NCBI GenBank assembly: GCA_020832565.1
Contig: JAFIEI010000027.1
Coordinates: 1-49,100 of the forward strand
DNA: 49,100 nt
Direction: 5' to 3'
Origin: Salinarimonas sp.
Lineage (GTDB): Bacteria; Pseudomonadota; Alphaproteobacteria; Rhizobiales; Beijerinckiaceae
The position numbers and the translations under genes are program-made. The notes beneath the pieces are model-generated. The model ran no database searches and was not told where the DNA came from. It was given only the letters and a program-made list of their open reading frames with translations. This document shows positions 8,512 through 18,381 of this stretch, piece by piece (positions within the stretch are counted from its first letter, which is position 1; each line of letters opens with the position of its first letter).

Positions 8512-9141
8512 TTACGCGGCTTTGGCCTTCAGGCCGCCCGCCTCCTCGATGAAGCGCGCGACCACGTCGACGCCCTCGCCGGTATGCATGTTGGTGAAGA
8601 CGAAGGGGCGCTTAGGCCGCATGCGCAGCGTATCCGCCTCCATCACCGCGAGATCCGCGCCGACATGGGGCGCGAGGTCGATCTTGTTGATGACGAACAG
8701 GTCCGAGCGCGTGATCCCCGGCCCACCCTTGCGCGGGATCTTCTCGCCGGCGGCGACGTCGATCACGTAGATCGTCAGATCGGCCAGTTCCGGCGAGAAG
8801 GTCGCGGCGAGATTATCACCTCCCGATTCGAGCAGGATCACTTCGAGATCGGGGAATTTCCGGCGCATGGTCTCGATGGCGGAAAGGTTGAGCGAGCAAT
8901 CTTCGCGGATCGCCGTATGCGGGCAGCCGCCGGTCTCAACGCCGAGGATGCGCTCCTCGGGCAGCGCCCCGGCGACCGTGAGCAGCCGGGCGTCTTCCTT
9001 GGTATAGATGTCGTTGGTGATGGCGCACAGATCGTAGATGCCGGTGAAACGCTTGCACAGAGCCTCCATCAGCGCCGTCTTGCCGGAGCCGACCGGGCCG
9101 CCGATGCCGACGCGCAGGGGTCCGTGAGGCGATGGCGACAT
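8512..9141 (-). CDS. ureG: Urease accessory GTPase UreG
   Basis: 209 residues, standard UreG length. UreG is the SIMIBI GTPase that delivers nickel to urease. The P-loop GGPVGSGKT is at 14-22; the nickel-binding CPH motif is in [17 protein letters not shown]; the [17 protein letters not shown] and [15 protein letters not shown] blocks are typical. The ATG at 9141 is preferred over one at 9159 because GGGAG lies 9 bases upstream. It is followed by the HupE/UreJ gene. UreA-F are not adjacent: the next gene upstream is anmK, so this pair is separated from the rest of any urease cluster. Confidence 0.94.
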   Translation of the reverse strand: MSPSPHGPLRVGIGGPVGSGKTALMEALCKRFTGIYDLCAITNDIYTKEDARLLTVAGALPEERILGVETGGCPHTAIREDCSLNLSAIETMRRKFPDLEVILLESGGDNLAATFSPELADLTIYVIDVAAGEKIPRKGGPGITRSDLFVINKIDLAPHVGADLAVMEADTLRMRPKRPFVFTNMHTGEGVDVVARFIEEAGGLKAKAA

Positions 9142-9263
9142 GGCTTGATACTCCCGCATGATGCTGCGTCTCGCGCAGCTTTCGATGCGGTGATCTTATG
9201 ATCGCCCTTCCCTTCCGACAATCGACCCGCCCCGGCATAAAGCAGGCAATCCCTGCCTATGAT

Positions 9264-10406
9264 TCAGGCAGATTGCCCGCATTCTGTATCGGGCTCCGCC
9301 AGCACCCCGCCCGTCATCGGCGCAGCGACGCCTGTCGTGCCGGGATAGGTCAGCGGCAGGCCGTGCATGGCGCGCATGGCGAGATAGGCGAAAGCCTGCG
9401 CCTCCAGATGGTCGCCCGACCAGCCCGCCGATTCAGCCGGCGTCAGATGCGTTTGCAGCCGCTGCCCCAGCGCTTCGCACAGGGCCGTATTGCGCGCCCC
9501 GCCGCCGGCGACGATCCAGCGCGCCGGTTTTTCACGGGCATGGTCGAGCGCGCCAACGATGCTGCGCAGGGTGAAGGCGGTCAGCGTCGCGGCCGCATCG
9601 GGCGTGTCGAGATGGCCGACGATGCGATGCGAGAACCAGTTGCGATCAAGCGATTTCGGCGGGACCGTGCGAAAGAACGGATGCGCCATCAGCCAGTCGA
9701 GCAGCGGCTCCTCCGGGGTCCCGCTCGCGCCGATGGCGCCGGCATCGTCATAGGGCAGCCCGAGTCGCTCGCGCAGGAGATCGTCGATCAGGGCGTTGCC
9801 GGGCCCGGTATCGAAGGCGAGCATCCCACCATCAGAAAAAATGAAGGTGACGTTGGCCACGCCGCCGATATTCAGGATCGCGAGCGGCGGCGCGATCCCT
9901 GCCCTGCGGGCAATGGCGCGGTGGAAGACCGGCACCAGCGGTGCCCCCTGCCCGCCCGCCGCGACATCGGCTGCGCGCATGTCGTGCACGACCTTGATCC
10001 CCGTCGCCCGCGCCAGCGCCGCCCCATCCCCGAGCTGGACGGTCAGCCCCAGCGCGGGACGATGCAAAACCGTCTGACCGTGGAAGCCGATCACTTCGAT
10101 ATCCGCGCGAGAAAGTTCGTTCTCCACGAGAAACGCCGCCACCGCATCCGCATGCGCGCGCGTCACCACCGCCTCCGCTGCGGCGAGCGCCGGGGGCCGC
10201 GCATTGCGATCGGTGAGCCCGCCCGCCTCGTCGAGGGCGCGGGCGAGCACGGCGCGCTCATCAGGCGTATAGGCGCGGTAGCCCGTCGGGCCGAAACCGG
10301 CGATCGCCTCGCCGTCGGTATCGATGAGCGCGACATCGACACCGTCGAGGGAGGTGCCGCTCATCAGCCCGATGGCGCGGCGGATTGGCGGCTTTGCGGC
10401 ATTCAT
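9264..10406 (-). CDS. anmK: Anhydro-N-acetylmuramic acid kinase
   Basis: 380 residues, typical length. It phosphorylates and opens 1,6-anhydro-MurNAc to MurNAc-6-phosphate in cell-wall recycling; cytosolic. Signatures: RRAIGLMSGTSLDGVDVALIDTDG at the N terminus, VIGFHGQTVLHRP, TVQLGDGAALA, ILNIGGVANVTFI, FDTGPGNALIDD and WIVAGGGARN. It is divergent from tyrS with an 84-base gap, an arrangement that would share a promoter region. Confidence 0.94.
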   Translation of the reverse strand: MNAAKPPIRRAIGLMSGTSLDGVDVALIDTDGEAIAGFGPTGYRAYTPDERAVLARALDEAGGLTDRNARPPALAAAEAVVTRAHADAVAAFLVENELSRADIEVIGFHGQTVLHRPALGLTVQLGDGAALARATGIKVVHDMRAADVAAGGQGAPLVPVFHRAIARRAGIAPPLAILNIGGVANVTFIFSDGGMLAFDTGPGNALIDDLLRERLGLPYDDAGAIGASGTPEEPLLDWLMAHPFFRTVPPKSLDRNWFSHRIVGHLDTPDAAATLTAFTLRSIVGALDHAREKPARWIVAGGGARNTALCEALGQRLQTHLTPAESAGWSGDHLEAQAFAYLAMRAMHGLPLTYPGTTGVAAPMTGGVLAEPDTECGQSA

Positions 10407-10490
10407 CCTTGCAAATTCCCGTGATCTTTGCGCAGTAAGCTGATAAACGCCCCGGCGTCAGCAGCAAGACCCAATCAGAAGAGACCCGCG

Positions 10491-11747
10491 ATGAACGCGC
10501 CCAGATCCGACTTTCTCCGCATCCTGACCGAACGCGGCTTCATTCACCAGTGCTCCGACATGGAAGGGCTGGACGAAAAGGCGTGCGCCGGGGAACTCGT
10601 CGCCTATGTGGGCTATGATTGCACCGCGCCATCGCTGCACGTGGGCCATCTTCTCTCGATCATGATGCTGCACTGGCTGCAAAAGACCGGCGGCAAGCCG
10701 ATCACGCTGATGGGCGGCGGCACCACCCGCGTCGGCGACCCGTCCGGCAAGGACGAGAGCCGCAAGCTCCTCACGGTCGAGCAGATCGACGCCAACAAGG
10801 AAGAGATCAAGAAGACTTTCCGCCGTTTCGTGAATTTCGGTGACGGCGCGGGCGACGCCGTCATGGTCGACAACGCCGAATGGCTGACGAAGCTCAACTA
10901 TATCGAATTCCTGCGCGACGTGGGCCGGCACTTCTCCGTCAACCGCATGCTCTCCTTCGATTCGGTGAAGCTGCGGCTGGAGCGCGAGCACGAGCTCTCC
11001 TTCCTCGAATTCAACTACATGATCCTCCAGGCCTATGATTACGTCGAACTCGCGAAGCGCTACGGCTGCAATCTGCAGATGGGCGGCTCGGATCAGTGGG
11101 GCAACATCATCAACGGCATTGATCTGGGGCGGCGTTTCGGCACGCACCAGCTCTACGCGCTGACCTGCCCGCTCCTGACCACGGCTTCGGGCGCGAAGAT
11201 GGGCAAGACCGCCTCGGGCGCAGTCTGGCTCAATGCCGATATGCTCAGCCCGTGGGATTACTGGCAGTTCTGGCGCAACACCGAGGACGGCGATGTCGGT
11301 CGCTTCATGCGCCTGTTCACGCTGCTGCCCATGGACGAGATCGCCCGCTACGAAGCGCTCGCCGGCGCGGAGATCAACGAGGCGAAGAAGGTGCTCGCCA
11401 ACGAGGCCACCGCGCTGATGCATGGCCGCGAGGCGGCGGATCAGGCGACCGAGACCGCACGCCAGACCTTCGAGCAGGGGGCCATCGCCGCGAGCCTGCC
11501 CACGGTGACGATCCCCGCGAACCTCCTCGATCAGGGCCTCTCTGTCCTGACCGCCTTCGGCCCCGACCATGCCGGCCTGACCGGTTCAATGGGCGAGGGC
11601 CGCCGCCAGATCAAGGCGGGCGGTTTGCGGGTCAACGACACGGTCGTCACCGACGAGCGCCTGAGCCTCACCGGCACGGATCTGCGCGACGGCGTGATCA
11701 AGCTCTCCTTCGGGAAGAAGCGCCACGTGCTTCTGAAGGCGGAGTAA
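10491..11747 (+). CDS. tyrS: Tyrosyl-tRNA synthetase
   Basis: 418 residues, class I tRNA synthetase charging tRNA-Tyr. HIGH-type signature HVGH at 50-53, tyrosine pocket sequences [23 protein letters not shown]-type KMGKT at 236-240, and a C-terminal S4-like RNA-binding segment ([17 protein letters not shown]). The ATG at 10491 gives the normal N terminus; an in-frame upstream start at 10428 would add unrelated residues. Confidence 0.95.
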   Translation: MNAPRSDFLRILTERGFIHQCSDMEGLDEKACAGELVAYVGYDCTAPSLHVGHLLSIMMLHWLQKTGGKPITLMGGGTTRVGDPSGKDESRKLLTVEQIDANKEEIKKTFRRFVNFGDGAGDAVMVDNAEWLTKLNYIEFLRDVGRHFSVNRMLSFDSVKLRLEREHELSFLEFNYMILQAYDYVELAKRYGCNLQMGGSDQWGNIINGIDLGRRFGTHQLYALTCPLLTTASGAKMGKTASGAVWLNADMLSPWDYWQFWRNTEDGDVGRFMRLFTLLPMDEIARYEALAGAEINEAKKVLANEATALMHGREAADQATETARQTFEQGAIAASLPTVTIPANLLDQGLSVLTAFGPDHAGLTGSMGEGRRQIKAGGLRVNDTVVTDERLSLTGTDLRDGVIKLSFGKKRHVLLKAE

Positions 11748-11772
11748 CGCCCTCCGGGAAGCCGGACTCGCC

Positions 11773-12507
11773 TCAGCCGATCTGGCGGATATCGGTGATC
11801 ACTTCCGCGCCGAAGCGGGAGCCGAGAAGGTGTGATACGATGGCCTCGCCGCAGCTCTCGGGGCTCGACAGGTCGTTGTTCTGCTTCAGGGCGACGAATT
11901 GTTCGCGCAGGGTGAACTGCTCCGGGGTCGTATCACGGATCTCGCCCTGCATGTCGGTATCGATCACGCCGGGCGCGAGGCTCTCGATCGCGAGATGCGG
12001 CACAGCGTCGGCGGCAAGCGCGCGGGCATGGTGGTCGAGCGCGGCCTTGGTCGCGCAATAGATCGACCAGCCGGGCATGGGGCGCCGCCCGGCACCGCTC
12101 GAAATATGCATGATCCGCCGGTCGGCGACCTTGTCGGTCGCCGCGACGAATGCATTCGCCGCCATCAGCGGCCCGGCAATGTTGAGCGTCACCGCCTGCG
12201 CGATGGTGGCCCCGTCGAGCTTGCCGCTCGGCCCGATCGGCTGCACGATACCGGCATTGTTGATCAGGATCGCCGTCGATGCGTCCGCGAGAAAACCCTT
12301 GAACGCATCGCCCTCGAGCCATGCGCGGGTCGCTTCCGCATCCGAGAGGTCGAGCGTTACCTCCTGCAGGGTCGCGGGAAAGCGCTCCGCCAGGGCGGCA
12401 TTGGAGCGGCGCGATACGCCCAGAACCGACACCTCCCGTGCCAGCAGCGCCTGCGCGATCCCCGCGCCGAGCCCGCGCGAATGCCCTGTCACGATTGCCT
12501 TGATCAT
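11773..12507 (-). CDS. SDR family oxidoreductase
   Basis: 244 residues from the second of two consecutive ATGs. Rossmann motif TGHSRGLG at 7-14, NNAG at 83-86, active-site Ser136/137, Tyr150 and Lys154 (YCATK). Overall pattern resembles small NAD(P)-dependent reductases such as the sepiapterin reductase/benzil reductase-like group; the substrate is not deducible. It overlaps nothing and is convergent with tyrS (25-base gap), leaving little room for a terminator between them. Confidence 0.82.
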   Translation of the reverse strand: MIKAIVTGHSRGLGAGIAQALLAREVSVLGVSRRSNAALAERFPATLQEVTLDLSDAEATRAWLEGDAFKGFLADASTAILINNAGIVQPIGPSGKLDGATIAQAVTLNIAGPLMAANAFVAATDKVADRRIMHISSGAGRRPMPGWSIYCATKAALDHHARALAADAVPHLAIESLAPGVIDTDMQGEIRDTTPEQFTLREQFVALKQNNDLSSPESCGEAIVSHLLGSRFGAEVITDIRQIG

Positions 12508-12600
12508 CACCGCTCACCTCTCGTCGAAAACCGGCGCCACAGTGTCAAAGGCCGGCACTCCGCGCAAGCGCATGATCGCCGAGACGGGCCGGGCGTGGCC

Positions 12601-13653
12601 TCACACCGATCCTGCGAGATCGGCGGCGGGCGACCCGCAGCCGCCCAGAACCGGCGCGCAGAGCATCAGCGCGATCAGATCAGCCTGGCGATTGGTGCGG
12701 GTCTTGCCGAAGATGTTGCGCAGATGGAAGGACACGGTCGTCTGCGAGATCCCGAGCGCGGCTGCGATGGCATCGAGGCGTTCGCCGGCGGCGAGCCGTC
12801 CCGCCACGGCGCTCTCCGTCGGCGTGAGACCGAACAGCTGCGCCAGCATGGCATCGGACAGGCGCGTGCGATTGGCCGTATCGACGAGGAAGAGCGCAAG
12901 GCGCGATTGCCCGTCGCCACCCTCCCCCGACAACGCAACCGCCATCGCCATGATCTGCCCCCCTGCCGCATCGAGCGCCGCCGCTCCCGAAAACGCCGCG
13001 CCGTCGCGGCTTGCGCGCTCGCCACGATCCAGCAGATCACGCAGGGCCGCCCCGCCGAATCCGGTCGGCAGGCGTTTGGGATCAGCCGCGGCGCCCAGCC
13101 GACCGATCAGCTGCGAGGCCGCCGGATTGGCATGGAGCACGGCGCCACCGGGGCCGAGCAGGACGACGCCCGTCGCGATGGCATCGAGCACGGCCAGGGC
13201 CCCACCCCCGCGCATCGCATCAAGCGCCGCGCCCGGCTCATCCAGGGCATGTGCTTCATGCGTGCGCCAGCGCTCCACCTCGCGCAGGCGCGCCTCGACG
13301 GTTGCGAGAAGCAGATCGAAGTCGATCGGCTTGACGAGGTAATCATCGGCGCCCGCACGCTTCCCCTCGACCATGTCGGCGGGGTCGGCAAAGACCGTGA
13401 GAAAGACGAACGGCATGCGATCGAGTTCCCGATGGTCGCGCCGCACACGCCTGAGCACCCCATAGCCGTCGAGCCGGGGCATGGTGATGTCGCACAGGAT
13501 CAGGTCGGGTCGGCAAGCCGCGAGCTGCGTCAGCGCCTCCTCGCCATCGGCTGCCTCCACCGTGCGATAGCCGGCCTCCGACAGTTCCTCGACGATGTCG
13601 CGGCGCAATTCGGCCTCGTCCTCGCAACATAGAATAAGCGGCGCGGTGATCAT
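12601..13653 (-). CDS. Response regulator, REC + PAS-like + LuxR-type HTH
   Basis: 350 residues. The receiver domain at 5-125 has acidic residues E11/D12, phospho-acceptor D55 (LILCDITMPRLDGYG) and the DDYLVKP Lys. A middle segment at about 150-265 reads like a PAS sensor domain (AIATGVVLLGPGGAVLHANPAASQLIG). The C-terminal helix-turn-helix (LTPTESAVAGRLAAGERLDAIAAALGIS and onward) is of LuxR/NarL type. Its start overlaps the stop of the histidine kinase gene by four bases (ATGA), so the pair is translationally coupled. Target genes are unknown; the divergent fasciclin gene and the operon itself are obvious candidates. Confidence 0.88.
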   Translation of the reverse strand: MITAPLILCCEDEAELRRDIVEELSEAGYRTVEAADGEEALTQLAACRPDLILCDITMPRLDGYGVLRRVRRDHRELDRMPFVFLTVFADPADMVEGKRAGADDYLVKPIDFDLLLATVEARLREVERWRTHEAHALDEPGAALDAMRGGGALAVLDAIATGVVLLGPGGAVLHANPAASQLIGRLGAAADPKRLPTGFGGAALRDLLDRGERASRDGAAFSGAAALDAAGGQIMAMAVALSGEGGDGQSRLALFLVDTANRTRLSDAMLAQLFGLTPTESAVAGRLAAGERLDAIAAALGISQTTVSFHLRNIFGKTRTNRQADLIALMLCAPVLGGCGSPAADLAGSV

Positions 13654-15134
13654 CGCGCTGGCTCCTTCTCGTCCTGGCGTGTCTCGCTCTCCGTCTGTGG
13701 CTCCCCGGCATGCACGGTTTCACCCGCGCCTTCCTGCGCGTGCAATTGCCGCTCCGCGTCCGTGACCGAATCGGGGTCGAACATGCGCGGCAGGGTCAGG
13801 GTGAAGACGCTGCCCCGTTCGGTCCAGGTCTCGAAGCTCAGCTCACCGCCCTGCAGACGGGCGAGGTCGCGCGCAAGCGACAGGCCGAGACCGCTGCCTT
13901 CGCTATGCCCGCCCGCCTCGCCGCGATAGAAGCGGTCGAAAACGTGCGGGCGATCCGCTCGGGCGATGCCGGGTCCGTAATCGGTGACGGCGATTGCGAC
14001 ATGCGAACCCGCGTTGAACAGCCGCAGCTCCACAGGCGCCGTCTCGTTGCTGTATTTGAGGGCGTTGGCGATCAGATTGGCCAGGATGTGGTCGACGAGC
14101 TCGCGGTCGCACCAGGCGGACGTATTCTCCGTGGCACTCGCGAAACGGATATCGCGGCCCGGATGAAGGGACCCGAACTGTGCGCAGCAATCGCGCGCGA
14201 TCGTCGCGAGGTCGCAATGGCGCGGCTTGACGCTCATCTGCCCGCTATCGAGGCGCCCGGCCAGCAGGGCCGTATCGACCAGCCGCGTCAGGCGGTGGAT
14301 CGCATCACGGATCGGCCCTTCACGCCGGGCGACGTCGTCCCCCGTCACCTTGTCACCACGCCGCACGAGACGCTGCATCGCGCTGTCGATGATGGCGAGC
14401 GGGGTGCGGAACTGGTGCGAGACGATGGCCGCGAAATCACGGTAATAGGCGCTCACCGCCTTCTCCCGCCGCAGGGCCTGTTCCAGCGAAAGGGCGCGGC
14501 TGCGCTCTTCTTCCGCTAGACGCAGCCGGCGCTCGTTCCCGATCAACCGCCAGCCGATCATGAGCCAGCCGGCGAGGACGCCGATCACGGAGCCGATCAC
14601 CTGCCAGACCGCCGCGCGATAGGCATCCAGCCGCTCGGCGATCGCCTCCCACTCACGCACCATCGTGTCGTTGGCGGCGCGGTTGAGCGTGGCATGCAGG
14701 TCGGCGAGGGCTTCTTCGAGACGCGCCGTGGTTACGGCGAACGCATCCGGATCGCCGATTACCTCATCGGGATCCGCGTCACGGATCGTCGCGTCATGCG
14801 CCGCGATTGGCGCATGGGATTCGATTCGCCCCAGATAACGCTGCTGCGGGCCCTGCAGCAGCAGATCGAGCCGGCTCAGCAGCAGGGCGTAGCGCAGGGA
14901 TACACGATCCTCGTCGGCAGTGCCGCGCGCATGGTCCGAGAGCGCCTTGTCGAGCCGCAGCGCCTCCATCTGCGTCTGGCTGATCACCCAGAGCATGTTC
15001 TCCGTCGCTTCGATGCGCATGTCGCGCTCGATCACCCCGAGGCGCCAGAGCGCGAAGATCAAGAGCCCCACGCACAGCCCGATCAACAGGACCGGCCCGC
15101 CATAGCTGCGCAGAAAGGGGCCGGCACGTGTCAT
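13650..15134 (-). CDS. Sensor histidine kinase
   Basis: 494 residues. TM1 about 12-30, a periplasmic region about 31-175 predicted mainly helical, and TM2 about 177-197, then a HisKA domain with His240 in VSHQFRTPLAII, an N-box (DHILANLIANALKYSN) and G-boxes (DYGPGIA, GSGLGLSLA). A charged Glu/Gln-rich tail follows. It overlaps the upstream exported protein gene and the downstream regulator gene by ATGA at both ends, making a tight three-gene operon. The signal sensed is unknown; the exported partner suggests a periplasmic cue. Confidence 0.9.
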   Translation of the reverse strand: MTRAGPFLRSYGGPVLLIGLCVGLLIFALWRLGVIERDMRIEATENMLWVISQTQMEALRLDKALSDHARGTADEDRVSLRYALLLSRLDLLLQGPQQRYLGRIESHAPIAAHDATIRDADPDEVIGDPDAFAVTTARLEEALADLHATLNRAANDTMVREWEAIAERLDAYRAAVWQVIGSVIGVLAGWLMIGWRLIGNERRLRLAEEERSRALSLEQALRREKAVSAYYRDFAAIVSHQFRTPLAIIDSAMQRLVRRGDKVTGDDVARREGPIRDAIHRLTRLVDTALLAGRLDSGQMSVKPRHCDLATIARDCCAQFGSLHPGRDIRFASATENTSAWCDRELVDHILANLIANALKYSNETAPVELRLFNAGSHVAIAVTDYGPGIARADRPHVFDRFYRGEAGGHSEGSGLGLSLARDLARLQGGELSFETWTERGSVFTLTLPRMFDPDSVTDAERQLHAQEGAGETVHAGEPQTESETRQDEKEPAR

Positions 15135-15667
15135 CGGACTTCGAGGCTCTCAAGCTGCCAGACCCAGCGATAATCGTAGCGGATATCCTGCAAGGCCGCG
15201 TGATCATCGCGCGGATAGACGATCCAGATCGGTCCGCGATCGCGCGGCGACAGGCGTTCGCCGTCCATCTCGAGGGCGGCAAGGACGTCGTAATTCTCGA
15301 AATCCGCGATCGGGATGGTGATCTCGTAATCATTGAGGGCGAGCGCGACGACCTCATCGCCATCGGCACCCACATGCGCGAGGAGATCGCGCATCAGCGG
15401 ACCCTCGAAACGGCGCACGCCGTCGGTAACCACGGTATGCGTCTCGATTGTATGGCTCTGCAATGCCTCGAGATCCGAGCGGGTCAGCGTCACCGGGGCG
15501 TCGCCGGCGATTTCCCCCGTGATCCGCAGGATCGGCGTTTCCGCCCGCGCCGCCATGCCCGCGCTCATGATCAGAACCAGAAGCGCCGCGAAGCCCGCGA
15601 GCCCTACGACGAGTGAGGCGCGCCGCCCCGTCTCGCGACGATCGGAAATCCCGGCGCGATGTCGCAT
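15131..15667 (-). CDS. Exported molybdopterin-binding-fold-like protein, Cys-free
   Basis: 178 residues. A single N-terminal hydrophobic segment (VVGLAGFAALLVLIMSAGMAARA) predicts export or anchoring. The remainder (ILRITGEI..., TLTRSDLEALQSHTIETHT, RRFEGPLMRDLLAHVG, ALNDYEITIPIADFENYDVLAALEMDGERLSPRDRGPIWIVYP) resembles the molybdopterin-binding fold of sulfite-oxidase-type proteins. It contains no cysteine, so it lacks the usual molybdenum ligand and is unlikely to be a catalytic molybdoenzyme. The ATG at 15667 has a strong GGAGGG 7 bases upstream; the longer frame lacks family similarity. The stop overlaps the kinase start, which suggests a sensing partner rather than an enzyme. Fold assignment is by eye. 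Confidence 0.65.
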   Translation of the reverse strand: MRHRAGISDRRETGRRASLVVGLAGFAALLVLIMSAGMAARAETPILRITGEIAGDAPVTLTRSDLEALQSHTIETHTVVTDGVRRFEGPLMRDLLAHVGADGDEVVALALNDYEITIPIADFENYDVLAALEMDGERLSPRDRGPIWIVYPRDDHAALQDIRYDYRWVWQLESLEVR

Positions 15668-15812
15668 CTTGCCACCCTCCTGCGCGCCCGCGCCGCCCAC
15701 GCCCTCCAGCGTGCCCACGCCTCGCGCCTGTTGTTGCCCGCTGACAGGGAAGCACGTTCCGTACCTTCTGGCCAACCCCCGGCCAAGCATAACCCACCTG
15801 CTTTCACGAACC

Positions 15813-15841
15813 GATCACACAGGCATCACGCCGATGTGATC
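15813..15841. promoter_or_regulatory. Inverted-repeat candidate operator between signalling operon and fasciclin gene
   Basis: GATCACA (15813-15819) and TGTGATC (15835-15841) form an inverted repeat with 15 bases between. Nested inside, ATCAC (15825-15829) and GTGAT (15836-15840) form a tighter repeat with a 6-base spacer. It lies between the divergent starts at 15667 and 15938 and could be the regulator's site; this is inference. Confidence 0.35.
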
Positions 15842-15937
15842 CCCAGTTTTCGGATTTTCATCATCCGGCCTATCCGCTGACACGTAAGTCGTCATGTGTG
15901 TAGCAACACGCATCAACTTATATGAGAGGAAACGAAT

Positions 15938-16414
15938 ATGCGTTTTGGCAAGACGATCACTGCTGCTTCGGCGGCTATGCTTATGTCGGTCTCAGTCGCT
16001 CAGGCCGATGATATCGTCGATACTGCAATCGCAGCGGGTTCCTTCGAGACTCTCGTCGCCGCCGTTCAGGCTGCCGGGCTCGTCGAAACCCTGAAGGGCG
16101 AAGGGCCTTTCACCGTTTTCGCACCCACCGACGAGGCCTTTGCGGCGCTCCCCGCGGGCACCGTTGAAAGCCTTCTCGAAGAGGAAAACCGCGACCAGCT
16201 CGTCTCTATCCTCACCTATCATGTCATCCCCGGTCGCGTGATGTCGGCTGATATTGCCGGCCAGACGCTCTCGGTCGAGACCGTGCAGGGAATGGAGCTC
16301 TCCATCGATGCCACGGACGGCGTGCGCGTCGGCGAGGCCATGGTCGTGACGGCGGATGTCGAGGCCTCCAACGGCGTCATCCACGTCATCGACACGGTGC
16401 TGATCCCCGAGTGA
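15938..16414 (+). CDS. Exported fasciclin (FAS1) domain protein
   Basis: 158 residues. Signal peptide [23 protein letters not shown], then one FAS1 domain: [44 protein letters not shown] (conserved [11 protein letters not shown]), [10 protein letters not shown], and the C-terminal [19 protein letters not shown]1 proteins are extracellular or periplasmic adhesion-type proteins; the bacterial role is usually undefined. A GAGAGG ribosome site precedes the ATG and a strong terminator follows, so it is a single-gene unit, divergent from the signalling operon. Confidence 0.9.
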   Translation: MRFGKTITAASAAMLMSVSVAQADDIVDTAIAAGSFETLVAAVQAAGLVETLKGEGPFTVFAPTDEAFAALPAGTVESLLEEENRDQLVSILTYHVIPGRVMSADIAGQTLSVETVQGMELSIDATDGVRVGEAMVVTADVEASNGVIHVIDTVLIPE

Positions 16415-16440
16415 CCGGAGATCATACTCCCTGACGACAG

Positions 16441-16470
16441 CCGCCCGGTCATGCACCGGGCGGTTTTTTT
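16441..16470 (+). terminator. Rho-independent terminator of the fasciclin gene
   Basis: CCGCCCGGT (16441-16449), loop CATGC, complement ACCGGGCGG (16455-16463), then seven T. A textbook intrinsic terminator immediately before the convergent ftsH stop. Confidence 0.92.
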
Positions 16471-16473
16471 CGT

Positions 16474-18294
16474 TCAGGCCGAAATGCGCCGGAGCTTGCC
16501 GATCATGCTCTCCAGCGCCTGCGCATCCAGCGTCTCCTCCGCCAGAAGCCGTTTCGCCGTGGCATCGAGCGTTTCGCGGTTGCGTTCGAGCAGCGTGACG
16601 GTGCGCTGGAATGCGTTCTCGATGATGGTTCGCACCTCCCCATCGACCGCATCGGCGGTGGCCGCACCATAATCGCGCCGGCTTCCGTAGCCGTAGCCAT
16701 CGGGCGCGAGATAGCCGCGTTGCTCCTTTTCGAGCGCGACATGGCCGAGCTTCTCCGACATGCCGTAGCGCGTGACCATGGCGCGGGCGATATCGGTGAC
16801 CTTGGCCAGATCATCCGAGGCGCCTGTCGAGAGATGGCCGAAGACGATCCATTCCGCGGCGCGCCCGCCCAGCAGCACCGCCATCTTGTCGAGGAGCTCC
16901 TCGCGGGTCATCAGGAAGCGATCTTCCGTAGGCCGCTGAATGGTATAGCCGAGGGCACCGACGCCGCGCGGGATGATCGAGACCTTGTGGACCGGATCGA
17001 CACCCGGTAGGGCGAGCGCAGCGAGCGCATGGCCCATCTCGTGATAGGCGACGACCTCGCGCTCCTTCGGATTGAGCAGACGGTTGCGTTTTTCCAGCCC
17101 CGCGACGATACGCTCTATGGCGTTGTTGAAATCCTCCATCGTCACCGCATCCGCCTTGCGGCGGGTGGCGAGCAGGGTCGCCTCGTTGACGAGATTGGCC
17201 AGATCCGCGCCGGTGAAGCCGGGCGTCAGCGCCGCAACGTCCTCGGGCGCGACATCCGGGGCCAGCTTCGCCTTCTTCATATGCACGCGCAGGATCTGCG
17301 CGCGTCCGATCTTGTCGGGGCGATCGACCAGCACCTGCCGGTCGAAACGCCCGGCGCGCAGCAGCGCCGGATCGAGGATCTCCGGGCGGTTGGTCGCCGC
17401 CAGCAGCACCACGCCGATGGAGGCATCGAAACCGTCGAGCTCGACGAGGAGCTGGTTGAGCGTCTGTTCCTTTTCATCGTGACCGCCCATGATGGGTCCA
17501 GCCCCGCGCGCCCGCCCGAGCGCATCGAGTTCATCGATGAAGATGATCGCGGGCGCGTGCTTGCGGGCCTGCTCGAACAGGTCACGCACCCGCGCGGCGC
17601 CCACGCCGACGAACATCTCGACGAATTCCGAACCCGAAATCGAGAAGAACGGCACCTGCGCCTCGCCGGCCACGGCGCGCGCGATCAGGGTCTTGCCGGT
17701 GCCCGGCGGGCCGACGAGCAGCACGCCCTTGGGCATGTGGCCGCCCAGCCGCGAATAATCGACCGGGTCCTTGAGGAAATCGACAATTTCCTTGAGTTCG
17801 TCCTTGGCCTCGTCGACGCCTGCGACGTCGTCGAAGGTGACCTTGGTATCGGTCTGGACGTAGATCTTGGCCTTGCTCTTGCCGATCTGCATCATCCCCC
17901 CGCCCATGCCGCCGGCCATGCGGCGCAGGAGGAAGATCCAGATGCCGATGAAGAGCAGCAGCGGCAGCATCCAGGAGAGCAAATCGCGAAGGAAGGTATC
18001 CTCGATCCGCCCGACCACGGCCACATCATGCTGCGCGAGGCGATCGACGATTTCGGGCTCGATGCGCACCGTCGAGAACTGGCTCTCTCCACCCGTCAGC
18101 GGCGGGTCGAAGGTTCCGCGCAGATGGCGCTCGGAAACCTCCACCTGCGAAATCCGGCCATCGCGCAGATACTGCTCGAACTCGGAATAGCTGATATGGG
18201 CGACCTGACCGGTGGTCAGAAAGAATTGCAGCAGCAGGATCCCGGCAAAAGCCGCGACCCAATACCAGATGTTGAACTGAGTTTTCTTGTCCAT
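16474..18294 (-). CDS. ftsH: ATP-dependent zinc metalloprotease FtsH
   Basis: 606 residues from the ATG at 18294 (a GTG three codons upstream is also possible). Membrane-anchored AAA+ protease: TM1 about 10-28, a periplasmic domain, TM2 about 108-124, Walker A GPPGTGKT, Walker [36 protein letters not shown] and the zinc site HEMGH at 418-422. The housekeeping FtsH usually reads HEAGH, and the Gly/Met-rich linker ([21 protein letters not shown]) and short C terminus suggest this may be a second, accessory FtsH. It follows prfC by 87 bases. That gap contains an inverted repeat, CGATAC/GTATCG at 18361-18379. Confidence 0.93.
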   Translation of the reverse strand: MDKKTQFNIWYWVAAFAGILLLQFFLTTGQVAHISYSEFEQYLRDGRISQVEVSERHLRGTFDPPLTGGESQFSTVRIEPEIVDRLAQHDVAVVGRIEDTFLRDLLSWMLPLLLFIGIWIFLLRRMAGGMGGGMMQIGKSKAKIYVQTDTKVTFDDVAGVDEAKDELKEIVDFLKDPVDYSRLGGHMPKGVLLVGPPGTGKTLIARAVAGEAQVPFFSISGSEFVEMFVGVGAARVRDLFEQARKHAPAIIFIDELDALGRARGAGPIMGGHDEKEQTLNQLLVELDGFDASIGVVLLAATNRPEILDPALLRAGRFDRQVLVDRPDKIGRAQILRVHMKKAKLAPDVAPEDVAALTPGFTGADLANLVNEATLLATRRKADAVTMEDFNNAIERIVAGLEKRNRLLNPKEREVVAYHEMGHALAALALPGVDPVHKVSIIPRGVGALGYTIQRPTEDRFLMTREELLDKMAVLLGGRAAEWIVFGHLSTGASDDLAKVTDIARAMVTRYGMSEKLGHVALEKEQRGYLAPDGYGYGSRRDYGAATADAVDGEVRTIIENAFQRTVTLLERNRETLDATAKRLLAEETLDAQALESMIGKLRRISA

Positions 18295-18381
18295 GGGGCG
18301 CACTGACGGAAAGGATGCGGGAGATTTCCTTGTCGCATCCGCGCAACCCGACCGCCATTGCGATACATACGTAGTATCGGC

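Noticed and set aside
18361..18379. CGATAC/GTATCG inverted repeat between prfC and ftsH
   Set aside because: Short arms and no T-tail; could be chance, mentioned only in the ftsH entry.
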